Assembly: GCA_958295665.1 (NCBI GenBank)
Contig: OY282560.1
Span: 269,305,315 to 269,369,314, forward strand
DNA length: 64,000 nucleotides
Direction of reading: 5' to 3'
DNA from: Tipula vernalis
Lineage: Eukaryota; Arthropoda; Insecta; Diptera; Tipulidae
Both the position numbers and the translations under genes were made by a program. Positions 22,286 to 33,299 of the stretch are shown one piece after another. How positions within the stretch are numbered: position 1 is the stretch's first letter; the number at the start of each line of letters is the position of its first letter. The notes under the pieces are model-generated. The model saw only the letters and a program-made list of their open reading frames with translations. It was not told the origin of the DNA and did not search any database.

Positions 22286-22790
22286 AAGATTTCATGGGAT
22301 TAGAGGTTTGGTGCGGTCTAGTAGCTGATTGAAGCTCTCGGTGTGTCGTGGGGCTCCAGATATGAGAAAAGGAATTAAATAAAAACAAAACTAAAAACGA
22401 AACACTGTGTGCCACGCCCTCAGGATTTAAAGCAAATGATAACTATTGTGCACTCGTTCGAGATGACAGTCCTGTACCGCTCGATCCCCGAGCAATCTAC
22501 TTTGAAGGACCCATTATCATCGACCCGCCTACTGGAATTGCCTTTCCGATCGCGGCGGTAACCGATGCCGATTAAAGATGGAAGGGCGCCTTCGTAACAG
22601 ACCACTCGATTACCTTGCGAGACAGAAACCGCCACCTCTAAGAACCGACTAATACATGTATCGTGCTACTCCCTCCGGCAGCCCGCTGAAGTGAGCAACA
22701 CGACCGGAGAGATGGAAACCCGACCCGCCGCAAGGACCACACCTCACAACACGTGCAATCACGCCACCAGGAAAAAAAAATGAAATTATG
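22286..22790. other. GC-rich island of unknown origin
   Basis: About 500 bp that is far richer in G and C than its surroundings, with many CpG steps. Two minus-strand ORFs (71 codons at 22420-22635, 83 codons at 22638-22889) cover it, but neither has a motif I recognise. It begins where the truncated Tc1 end stops and ends in poly-A-rich sequence, so a short retroposed or transposon-captured fragment is possible. Confidence 0.55.
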
Positions 22791-23920
22791 TGTGAATGAT
22801 GACGCTACCACAATAGCTGAAACCCAGAACGTTATATAATGAAAAAAAAATATAAAATGAAAAGAAAATATAATAAATGAAAATTCCAAAACTCATCAGT
22901 CAAATTTGGCTCACAAAATTATAACACTACTATAAATTTAGCAAAGAAATTTTCAAAAATTTTTAAATTACTGTATGATCAATGAATATTAAAATTACGT
23001 TCATAAAATGAGAAAGAAAAGAAACTACTATGATTACAATATAAAAAAATGGAGGTGTGGCCAACACACGACTTTCTTTTACGAACCGAGACTTTTCAGA
23101 ATTTTTTTTTTTTATTTGTTTTTAATTTTTGGAAACATTTCGTTTTAAGTAGTTTTTTGTAAACCTTATACTTTTTAAGGTATTTGCAAAATAAATTTTC
23201 TGGACCAAGGGAGTGGCCACTTCCGGTTGACCGATTTGGAGTAAAATTCACTGGGAGCTCCCAATTTATCAAAAAAGCTTAAATCTGAAGTTTCAATTCG
23301 ATTGACAGACACCATTTCGAAACCAACTTTTTCGGACTCAGGGGACCTCAAAACAGATAAATCTCTAAAAATCTCAAGGTTCAAAATTTTCATGATTACT
23401 ATACTTTATTTTACTAGAGCAAAAGAAAGTAATAGAAATTTACTTCTACACTTGATTTGACCAAAACAAATTATTGTTTTATCCGCCGCAGTTTTCGATT
23501 TCTCGTAAACGACAATACCTTCTCTCAGATCGGCCCGATCTGGTCGCCGCCGACGCAGGATCCCCCTTGGTCTCGTGGACAACCAACGGTAATTTAGGAA
23601 AATGCAACCGTGGAACCAGAAAACACAATTTTAAAGCGTTACACGTCCAGATGGGTATTTATTTTTATATTTTTTTCTTTCACACTAATTTTACGGCTGG
23701 CGTACCGTAATCAACACTGGTATCAAGACCGGTCTTTATAGATTTTTCTTGTGTTTGTTTTTTAAAGAATTTTTATTCAAGCACTACACAAAATAAATAT
23801 AAAAAATGCTGAACATTAACCCACCGGTATGTTGCAAATATAGTTTTTACCCATCCAATATTCCTCAAAGTAAGTAGTTACATAATGTATACAAAAATTA
23901 GAATATAGTTTATATTTATT
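22791..23920. other. Mixed non-coding region
   Basis: AT-rich DNA holding two less AT-rich patches, 23190-23400 and 23480-23700, the latter CpG-containing (GATCGGCCCGATCTGGTCGC near 23530). Neither encodes a recognisable protein; both look like pieces of old repeats. Confidence 0.4.
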
Positions 23921-24252
23921 TTGTTTGTTTGTTTGTTTGATTTCTTGATTTATTTTTTACCGTCCTACTTTACGCCTGGAGTAGCCAAATCGAGGACGGG
24001 CGGCTACAGATCCGTCTTTTTGAAAACCACCTGCACATTACATTGCTTCATGCCAACCTGTAGTGCTGACATGAAAGGTGGGTCGGCTCATGGATACTGC
24101 ACTCTCAACAGGGGGTCATAGATATGTTTATTTTCATCACCGATCGTAATCAGATGATGAAAAATCCCTTTTGCGTCCCACCCCTATAGGGATTCGAACC
24201 CGGTACCTCCCGATCCAACCGCCGCAGCATTAACCACTGGCGTTTGCTCGGT
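23921..24252 (-). mobile_element. tRNA-derived SINE, full length
   Basis: On the minus strand the head reads ...AACGCCAGTGGTTAATGC (A box region, 24231-24245), then the canonical B box GGTTCGAATCC at 24190-24200. A roughly 200-bp body with balanced composition follows, ending in a CAAA-type tetramer tail at 23921-23940. Both pol III boxes lie at tRNA spacing. Length about 330 bp is normal for insect SINEs. Confidence 0.8.
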
Positions 24253-24500
24253 TTTTATTTATTTATGACATATGTACATATACTAAAAACCAAAAAAAAT
24301 AAATCATCGATCTGAACGATCTGTACATATTGATCTGGTTCTTTTTTTATCAATTTTCTTCTTACCATTCTTTTTTATTATTATTGATTTCAAAAAAAAA
24401 AAAAAACAAAAAAAAATTTTTTCAATCTTAATTATATCATTAGAACTTATTCATTTATTTTATTTTTTTTAATTTAATTTTAAAAATGGTCGCCGAATTC

Positions 24501-24545
24501 AAAACGATCGCTGACCACCCGTAACGGGTGGTCGGCGATCGTTTT
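24501..24545. repeat. 45-bp near-perfect palindrome
   Basis: Arms of 22 bp at 24501-24522 and 24524-24545 match at 21 of 22 positions around a single central base, built on AAAACGATCG and GACCACCCGT. It lies immediately before the proposed left end of the composite Harbinger element. Confidence 0.85.
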
Positions 24546-24930
24546 CTTGTAATTCTCGGGGAACAGGGAATATTTTTTTTTATAGCAATTATTCCCGAGA
24601 TATTTTTTCGTAATTTTTTATTCACCATTTCCCAAAAGTGCATTCTGTCAATTGGGGAAATAGTAACGTCAATTTTTAGTTGTCAATATATAGAGTTTTT
24701 TGTGTCTCAATTTTTAATCATTTTAATTGTTGTGTTTAATTTTAATTGTTCAATAAAGCACTCGACTAAACACTACAAAAATCGATTCAAAATTTTTTAA
24801 ACGTCAAATGGTTTATATTAACAGTCCAAACACAAAACAACATAAATTTTTGTTTCGTGTACTTTTCACACCACAAAATTTACATTGAGTTGTATAAAAT
24901 TCTATACAATTACAAAAAATCGGGATCAAA

Positions 24931-26306
24931 ATGTCGCGAAGAATTTTGTCTTATTTTTATGACGATTATGAAGAAAGGCGTTATAATTTACATATACAGC
25001 GATAGCGTTCGCGGTGCTCAGCTGACCCGTTTGATTTATATGAAAAGGAATTCATTCAAATTTATCGAATGCCTCAAGAACTCTCACTTATGTATTTTGC
25101 TAAATTTGGTTGCCTCCCTCACATGGAAGTCACACATATTCCAAAACCATTGAGAATGCTATAGCGGTGCTTAGCTTTTTAGCGGAAGGTATTTTAACAA
25201 AATTCAAAAGAAAATTGGTGTCAGCTATTTGGCCTGCATGTCACAATCGACGGTAAGTCGATGTATTAAAGAATTTTGTACCATCATCAACGACCACTTT
25301 ATGAATAATTTCATTAAATTTCCACAAAAATTGTCCGAGATGAATCAGATTAAATTACAGTGAGTTTCGTTCAAATTTTACTTTGTGACGTTAATAATTG
25401 TTAATTAATTACAGATTTTATGAGAAATTTCATTGGCCTGGGATCATATGTAATTTTCATATTTACAGGTTTGTGATTATAATTTAAAAATTTTAAATAT
25501 AAATGCATCGTACGGGGGCTCTAATCATGATGAATTGGCGGAAATTATTGTTAAAAGCGTTTCTTTACAAAAAGTACGCTGCAAGGCAGTTATCAAACAC
25601 ATGGTTGTTAGGTTGGTATAACCAAATACGTTTAATTCATTTTATTAATAAAATTAAAATTCACAGCTTACAAAAATAGGATTTTAAATTCAGTCTTTGA
25701 AATGATTTCAATTAAGCTTAAAATTAAAACACTAAACTAGTAAAATTAGTCATCTTCTAAATAAACCATTTCCAAATACTCTGGTGATGCATTAAAGACT
25801 GGCATTTTGCAACAGAAAATAAATAATAGTTTTATTTTATTTACCATTTAAGGTGACATCCGCTACAGCCTTGGTTGATGACACCAATTGACAATCCAAC
25901 TGATGAATCGGAAGAGCGATACAACATCGCACACATGCCAGCCCGTAATTGCATAGAGAGGTGCAATGGAGCCTTGAAATCCAGATTTAGATGTTTGGCC
26001 AAAGATGGGTGCAATAAATATTCGCCTTTCATGGTATTGGTGGGGCAAATTATTAATATATGTGCTACATTGCACAATTTTAAAAAAATGTACAATTACA
26101 CTGACCGACATGATTTAGTGGAACCACAAGTCAATGAAAATGATCCAGAGGCGTATGAGGATGATGTAAACGAGACAGATGTAGCGTCGGGACGGCTACT
26201 AACAGTGTCTCGAGAAATAAGAACTTCTATTGTCCAAATGTATTTTATAATCAATAAATTCAAGAAAAAAAAAATAGTAAAAAATGTACCCACTTTTTAT
26301 TGGTAA
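24931..26306 (+). pseudogene. PIF/Harbinger DDE transposase (third copy, different subfamily)
   Basis: An ATG at 24931 starts MSRRILSYFYDDYEERRYNL, interrupted by TAG near 25003. The same frame continues with DPFDLYEKEFIQIYRM, the usual Harbinger N-terminal block. SQSTVSRCIKEF and FIKFPQ follow at 25235-25330, then CDYNLKILNINASYGGSNHDE (25470-25540). The last part is open from 25875: LMTPI, EERYNIAHMPARNCIERCNG, LKSRFRCL and ICATLHNF, containing the third catalytic acidic residue region. The block with the first aspartate (xDxTH) between 25440 and 25470 is missing, so the protein cannot be active. Confidence 0.85.
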
Positions 26307-27447
26307 AAATGTACCTTAAAATTAGATTTTTTTCCGTCATTGTGTTACGGTTGTCTACTCTAATATGAATTTGTTATGCAGACAAATCGTTCAATAATTG
26401 CGTTTGGGGGTGCGCTTCTGTAATCTTGGAAATTATAATATTTTGTTGTTGTTGTTATTGCAGAATTGGTACATACAGAATACAAATAAATCTTTTTCTC
26501 ATGAGTTCAATGAACTCGAGTTGGTGGTTTATTTACACAACTGTACACGATTATTTGGCTTATATATAGATTTATTTGGGTGTTGCTCAGGTGGTAGTGG
26601 TAATTAGTCACAATTGGAGTATAAAAATCGTACAGTTATTATGTATGATTACTTTGAAATATATACCAATCTGAATTTGTAAATAACATAGATTATTTAT
26701 TAGTGCGTTATAAGATGAATCATTATATTTTATTTAGGTAGTATATGTTTACGTATTTTAAGTATATAATGATACATAGTAGTAGTAAGTAGAGGAAACA
26801 ATTCTCGGTTACAAAAAAAAAAAAAAAATTTAAAAATTTAAATAAAATAAAAATAATTGTTTCTGAGAGGCCACCGTGTCTAAATCGAAATAGCTTTTCA
26901 TATCTAGTTGTGTTGTACATCGTTACATCGGTAAAAAAATAAAAATAAAAAGTAACAACAGACTGTATATATGACAGTGATTTATTAAGGGATAAATTTA
27001 ATAGTGTCCGAAGTAATTAAAATTTCTTTGTAATCCTCCGAGTATTTGCGGGTAAGAAATTGTTGTAGTTTTTTTGCTTGTGATCGTAAGAAATCACGAT
27101 TTGAACAAATTATAATAATCTTTCGTTTGTTTGTGCCTTATCCAGATCTTTCGATAAATTTATTATATCCACATTGTGGTTCAATTTATCAAGAAAGGAA
27201 CGCGTTATATGCAATAAATAATGGTATAAGATTGCGGGGCCTAATATAATGGAGACTAAGCCGAATTAGCATTATTGGAATTAAAATTGCATGCAAAGGG
27301 ACGTCTCATCCGGATAAGTAGCGGTGTACTCGTTATTATTTTTTAGCAAAAGAAAACAATAATAATAATAATGATGATTAAAGTTTTTGTGATATCATGT
27401 AAATTGGTCTCGAAATTTTCATGTTTTTTTGTTTTGGTATTCTGCAC
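26307..27447. other. AT-rich region, no gene
   Basis: Between the Harbinger transposase and the MITE. Short ORFs only; poly-A at 26810-26828. Nothing recognised. Confidence 0.5.
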
Positions 27448-27598
27448 CCTTATTCTGTAAAAAATAAGATAATGTGTAAACGTGAAAACGGGTAAACTTT
27501 GTGATTTTTTACTAAAATTACATTAAATTGTTTTTCGATTCTCTTTTCGTTCACTGTTTATCACGTGTAAACATTATCTTATTTTTTATAGAATAAGG
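27448..27598. mobile_element. MITE, 151 bp, with about 37-bp terminal inverted repeats
   Basis: The left end CCTTATTCTGTAAAAAATA AGATAATG is matched by the reverse complement of the right end (CCTTATTCTATAAAAAATA AGATAATG). About 34 of 37 bases agree, extending to a shared ACGTG. The centre has no coding capacity. I see no clear target duplication, so the superfamily is open. Confidence 0.8.
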
Positions 27599-28129
27599 CT
27601 ACTGTAGTGATTAGCTATATAATTTTATAATTACATATTAAGAAATTTTTTTTTTTAAAAATTATGTGGTCAATTTTTTTGATTGTTCTCAAATGAATAT
27701 TAGAGTAATTTAAAAACTGTGCAAGTGCGTGTGTTAAAAGCAAGAAAAGAATTCTATTTCAGATATTTCTTCGTAAGGAGCCATAGGTTCCTCTGGAGCT
27801 TTACGGGTGAGTTTTTTTTTATTAAATATTTATTCCTACTAAATTGTTCGTAGTGTTTTGCGATCTCACACACACACACTTTCATCTAGCCACACTTGCC
27901 TAAAATATTCAGTTAAGAAAAAAAAAAAAAGAAGGAAACTTTATTTTTGTAAGTTCTATATGTAAGATGCGTATTTTTGATTTTATTTGTTGGAAATAAA
28001 AAGCTATATGAGGCTATTATAATGTGGTAACCTAATTCTATTAATTCAGTTGGTGATGTATTGGTCCGTAGGTCTTTGGAGAACCTACATCTTTGTTTTT
28101 TTTTTTAACACGTAATATTTTTGTTGTGC
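27599..28129. other. AT-rich region, no gene
   Basis: Spacer between the MITE and the Myb-like gene, with a CA dinucleotide run at about 27869-27882 and poly-A/T tracts. Confidence 0.5.
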
Positions 28130-28778
28130 CTCACGATACACATGGCGGCAAAGAACCTCCCACTTTCCTCTGAGTCTACCCGTTTAAAACGTGTTAGCCG
28201 CGCATGGAGGCGTGTAACAATTGCTGCAGCAATACAGTTTAAGGCAGCAACCTTCTCCTTCTCTATTCTGTTGGATTCCTCCAATAGTTTATCTCTAGTA
28301 TAAGCAGATTCTAAAAATTCAATATTAAAGAAAATTTGGTGTTACGAATTTCTACAAATAAAATGAACATTTTTAAATTACGAATCTCTTATTCATTTAG
28401 GTCTAAGAGGTCTGCTGGTTTCACGTTCGTTGTTAACTCTTGGTTCAACGTTACTTGCTCTAGTGTCAATATTGATTGGCCCGGCTGTCAAATTACTTGA
28501 ATTCACCTACATATAAATACAGTTTATTAGTTTTTATTTACAAACTTTCCTAAACGTTTTCAGTTTTACCTGTTGTGATGGTAATTGAATCCCACCCTAT
28601 AAATTTCCTGTCCCTTCGCACGCTTCTTTGGTTATTACATTTATAATCCGCTCATCTAACGGACTCAATACTTTTGGTCTTCTTGACGGTCCCTCCATTC
28701 CTAACCTGGTTCTGTTATCATACTCCTTCAATAATGCCCATTGTCTCCGTACATATTTCCTACAAAAAATTACAACTA

Positions 28779-31084
28779 CAGTAAAACCTGTATGAGTTGA
28801 CCACCCTAAAATTAAAGGTTTAGGGTCAACTTAGAGAGGTGCTCAACTTAAAAAAAATTGAATGAAAAATGATGTTTTCAATGAAGTTTTTATTAAAAAT
28901 AAAATAAACATCATAATATAGTATGTACATATACATAACTTATTTCAATATTTTAAATGTAAATAGAATTCAACAAACTATGTAGGGATTGTAATTTTAG
29001 ATCACAAAACACTTCCAATTTTAAGCGAATATTTTTTTAATTTTGAAACGGCGTCCCTAGCTTCACTTTCAGTCACGTTTTCTGGTTCTTCCATGATTTC
29101 CTCATCTGATTTACTTGTCACAGCCAAAATTTCACCATTGTCACCTTGTCGCATTTCTAGTACCACCTCTTGAATTAGTTATGGTTCATTGGGGGTTGAA
29201 TACGTATGAACATCGTTGTCGATTTGGATGTAATTTTCAAAAGAAACTCCGTTCAGTGCAATATCCAAACCAGCATCAAATAATTGGTCAGCTACTTCTT
29301 CGATTTCTAATTGCTGATCCATAAATCGGGCTTTTCTAAAACAATTTTTTATAGTTATATCGGTAACTCTACCCCACGCTTCGCCTATCCATAAAACTGC
29401 ATCGAGAACGTTGATATTTTTTGCCAACAAGCTTGCTTCATTGGTGTCGCTTTGTTGGATGACGTACCGTAAAACTTTATTACGATAATGGGATTTAAAA
29501 TTTTTTATGATACCCTGGTCTAAGGGCTGTAATTTGTAAGTAGAGTTAGGCGGCAAAAAGAAAAATTCTAAATTGGATAAATTGTCCAATTTTGGGTGTG
29601 CTGGACAATTATCGATTGTTAATAAAATTTTTCTATGTTTTCTACGCATTTGGGAGTTGATAATTTTGACCCAATCACTAAATATAGTAAGTCGGACGTC
29701 ATCCATGCCGTCTTATTTGACTTCCAAATAACCGGCAAATGTTCAGTATTAAGTCCTTTAAAAGCCCTTGGTTTGGCAGCTTTACCAATTACGAGGGGCT
29801 TTAATTTCTCCCCGGCGCTACTACAACACAATAAAATTGTTAGGCGTTCTTTTGATTTTTTGCCGCTTTTACAAACATCACCTTTCTCAACTAGACTCCG
29901 GTCTGGCATCATTTTATAAAATAAAGCACATTCGTCTGCATTAAATATATCAGTCATATCGTAGCGTTTTGTTATGTCTTTAAATTTTTCATTGAAGATT
30001 TCTACTGCATGGCTTGTTACTTCATTTTCTTCTACACAAAGAATTTTTTGGCTAATGTTGTTACGGGTTTTAAAACTGTCAAGCCATCCATTTGATGCTT
30101 GAAAATTTGTTACTCCAAATTCGTCGGCAAATTTTTTTGCAGCCTCCTGGATTATTGGACCAGATATTCTGGCATTTATCGATCTCATTTTCCTAAACCA
30201 TTTAAGTGTGGCTTCATTTACATCAGAAAATTCAGTTTTTTCCGCTTTCTCTTTAGTTCATCATTTTCCGAATCATAACGATCAAAAAGTTCTGCTCTAT
30301 TTTTAAAAATGTTTGCCACAGTGGTTTTACAAATCCCAAATTTGGCTGCTGCGCAACGTTGACTGTTTTCCTTAATTTCTAAAAATTTTAGAACTTCAAT
30401 TTTTTCTTTAAGATTTAGTTCCTTTAACGGTTTTCTTTTAGCCATTTTAAAACAGTTTCTAGAATTACTGTAAATTAGATACATATTAAAAAATTACGAT
30501 AAACATACCTTGATGTACGACCATACGTATTAAGAGTGACACTAAAATCAGTATGTACTTACTTTATTCTACTATAAATGACTAACAATTTCCCACCAAA
30601 TCGACCAAGTCTCGAATGATGTAACAAACACTAAAAAAATCACTTAAAAAAACTTATGTACTTATTTAAAAACTTATTTGTAATTTTTTTTATGCAATGC
30701 ACGCACATGCCCAACACATCATGAATGAAATAGGAATGCATATTACATTATCGAAACCATTTTTTTTTTTGTTTTCAGAGAGAATTTGAATTAATTGACG
30801 AAAATATGATTAAAGAGAAGAGAGGAAAATTCATTTCATACCAAACGTTATTTCCGAAGATTATTACCGATTTTTTTTTTTTTTGGTCAAGTTAGGCAGA
30901 CTATAATAATCGAAACTGAAACTTTTTTCGTTGATTTACTGGTCAACATATAAGTTATAGAGGTGGTCAACTTGTGGAGGTATTTTTATATGAAAATGTT
31001 TCCAATATCTTATGATTTTGGAAAACAACAAAAGTTAAGGAGGTGGTCAACTTTCAGTGGTGGTCAACTTTGCAGGTTGTACTG
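28779..31084 (-). mobile_element. Tigger/pogo transposon, complete ends
   Basis: Terminal repeats CAGTAAAACCTGTATGAGTT (left) and CAGTACAACCTGCAAAGTTG (right, reversed) are flanked by TA at 28777-28778 and 31085-31086. The motif AGTTGACCACC or its reverse recurs near both ends (28795, 30960, 31040, 31055), likely transposase sites. The 2.3-kb element encodes one transposase on the minus strand and sits in the large intron of the Myb-like gene. Confidence 0.93.
29009..30484 (-). pseudogene. Tigger/pogo transposase, two frameshifts and a stop
   Basis: Begins MAKRKPLKELNLKEKIEVLK with a CENP-B/pogo helix-turn-helix (30484 to about 30220). A second DNA-binding half follows (ARISGPIIQEAAKKFADEFG, ASNGWLDSFKTRNNI). 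The DDE core has FNADECALFYKMMPD, LTIDNCPAHP and LQPLDQGII; 30 residues separate the second and third aspartates (DD30D, the pogo/Tigger spacing). Frameshifts fall near 30200 and 29650, and TAA follows NEP at 29179; homology goes on to about 29009 (LIQEVVLEMRQGDNG). All three catalytic aspartates remain. Confidence 0.92.
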
Positions 31085-31262
31085 TATTTATAAATACACA
31101 TAAAAGTTATTAATTGTGGTAAATCTCTACTTCATTTCGATCCAGGTCCGTCGCCATTTGTCACCATCTTTCGTTGCTCCAGAAAGGGAATTTAGTTGGG
31201 CTGATACTTCATCCCATTTTAATGTACATATTGGCCTTCTTGCCATTAATACCATCTGAAAA

Positions 31263-32330
31263 ATAATGTTTCTTTTTAAATGCAAAAATGGTTCCTATAT
31301 TTTCAGTTCACTATAGGGTTTCACTTTAATATCAAATAAGTCGCAACAGGAGGAATAATAAAAAAATGCACCAATCGCGTTTAAATATAAAACTCACAAA
31401 GTAATTATATTTTTAATTCGCAATAATTTATTATTCTTTATTGATATTTAATAAAATTAAAATATATATCACCGTTTTCTTGCTTCAATAATCTCCGTTT
31501 TTTTTGCTTATGATTTTTCCAAAATGCTTTGTTTCACCTAGATGTATCTCGCTTATTGGTCGCCAAAAGAATAGATCGAGAGAAAATTTGCCAATCATCA
31601 TGTCATAATTAGAAAATGGCTAAAATTTCCCTTCGATCTTAATATTCTAAGTAAGTCGGTTAATTTCGATGTATTTCAAATTATCCGCTTTATACTGCTA
31701 GAAATTTCAATACAGAAAATACAAATACAACGCACTCGTTGCTGAACACAAACAATCTGCTATGGTATTGGTAGGTATTTTTATTTCATAAACAAACTGT
31801 CAAAGCGTCAAATCAAAGTTTTTGTGAATGTAAACAATGATAAGAACACAAAGTGATTCTAACCGATAAAAATCATTAACCCGTGGCGATTATAAGAAGC
31901 AACTCGATGTGGATTCCAAATAGTAAGATATAAGAGTATTTAATTACATTACTTTTAATACAACAACAAAAAAAAAATTAAAAATAATTTTCTTTTGCAT
32001 GGATTTTTTAGGCTGTCATCATTAACACCATCGAACCGGCAAATTTATATTAAGAACAGAAATATAATTATTAAGAAGTACTGAAAATGATGCACATAAA
32101 TTTGAGAATTGACCGATCATTTGCCAGATGTAAATTTACCTCTATCAAAGTGACCACCACCCACAACGCTATTAATTAACAATTCCCCAACAATTCTTTC
32201 TTAAATTAGGTATGGAAAAACAAACGTCAAAACTGCAATAATTGGGAATAATATTTTCCCAACAAACAATTTTTCCCAAACACCACAATATACTTTGAGG
32301 ATTAGGGAATAAAACTCCAAGAAAATTTAA
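31263..32330. other. Non-coding flank of the Myb-like gene
   Basis: Upstream of the Myb-like gene on its strand, probably including its first non-coding or short exon and promoter. No coding motif is seen. GGGAA/TTCCC motifs cluster at 32170-32350. Confidence 0.45.
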
Positions 32331-33299
32331 AATTTCTATTCCCGGGAATTACCAGAAAAGGGCTACTGGACTGAATTTTATTATTTTTCTTTTCTATTTG
32401 TTTTAAAATAGCAAAACAAATTCCGATTTGCTATTGACGACTACCAAATTTTATATTGAGTCATCTCGCGGAAATATTATGAACCAGTAGACTTCTAATA
32501 ACAAAATAGATTGAAATTTTAAATAGTGCAAAAACCAAAATACATAGTTCTAGGTAATTTTAATAAATTTATATTCGAATTACAATATTTAATTGGTTTA
32601 CTTATTATTTATACATTTTAAAACATATAGATAATATACATAATGTAATGTGTACATAGTAAAATAAAAAATTTTAGGTTAATCAAGTAATTGAAGTTTG
32701 GTAGCTTTGTGTAGAATATATAAAATAATTTGATTTTTAGTTTTCATATTTTTATTTAAAATTCATTTTGTTTATATGTACATATCGCTACCTCGGAAGA
32801 ATATCGGTACAACTAAAAAAAACGGATTTTGACTTTTTCGCATGAAACTATCCTAAATCGACTATATTTTTATGTGGCAGAGTGGCACAAATTAAATTTC
32901 CACTTTGATCCACCAGATAGCAGTTGTGTCACTTTTGAAAACCCGAATTTCATTCGATCTTTGTTTCAACATCGTCACAAGTTCAGTTGTTTCGAGTGGT
33001 TTAAACTGTGCAGTGCAAGTGCACATTAAAATTTATATTCTAAACCGTCAAATTTTTTATTAAGACAGTTTTATTTAATTTTTTTCGAGAAATGTGTCGT
33101 ATTTTGAATTGGGACATAATATCCTAAAAAGGGTAAGTAAATTTTTGTTGTTTATATTGTATTATTTTGCGATGTGTCAGTTTCAGTTGAGTTTTTAGTG
33201 AAAAATTGTATGGACATTTTGAAAAGTGCCGCTTATTATTTTTTATTTTTAGAATATTTCCTGACGGTTTATTATATAGCTTACTATTTATTTTTGCTG

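Larger units (their letters stand above)
28130..31255 (-). pseudogene. Myb/SANT-like DNA-binding protein gene, intron-containing
   Basis: Exons on the minus strand: 31255-31131 starts MVLMARRPICTLKWDEVSAQ and ends WRRTWIEMK. The next, 28759-28570, continues in phase as KYVRRQWALLKEYDNRTRLG, with LDERIINVIT following. Further exons lie from 28506 down to about 28130 (TRDKLLEESNRIEKEKVAAL). The W...W pattern, then LN, then WRxxWxxxK, fits the zeste/Myb_DNA-bind_5-like trihelix group used by Harbinger elements to bind their ends. Splice signals are good (acceptor TTTTTTGTAG; 63-bp intron 28507-28569). One in-frame TAG follows EGTGNL in the second exon. The large intron contains a Tigger insertion, and the reading phase is kept across it. 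Confidence 0.7.
24545..32366. mobile_element. Proposed composite PIF/Harbinger element with two convergent genes
   Basis: A DDE transposase on the plus strand (24931-26306) and a Myb/SANT-like gene on the minus strand (31255 to about 28130) point at each other, the two-gene arrangement known for Harbinger elements. The outer ends resemble each other when inverted: CTTGTAATTCTCGGGGAACAG at about 24545-24565 against CTGGTAATTCCCGGGAATAG on the minus strand at about 32335-32355. Both are followed by clusters of TTCCC/GGGAA motifs. A Tigger element sits inside. The ends and their pairing are inference; the two genes are not in doubt as transposon genes. Confidence 0.5.

Noticed and set aside
22420..22889. 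Two minus-strand ORFs in the GC-rich island
   Set aside because: Longer frames are expected by chance in GC-rich DNA with few stop codons; neither contains a recognisable domain.
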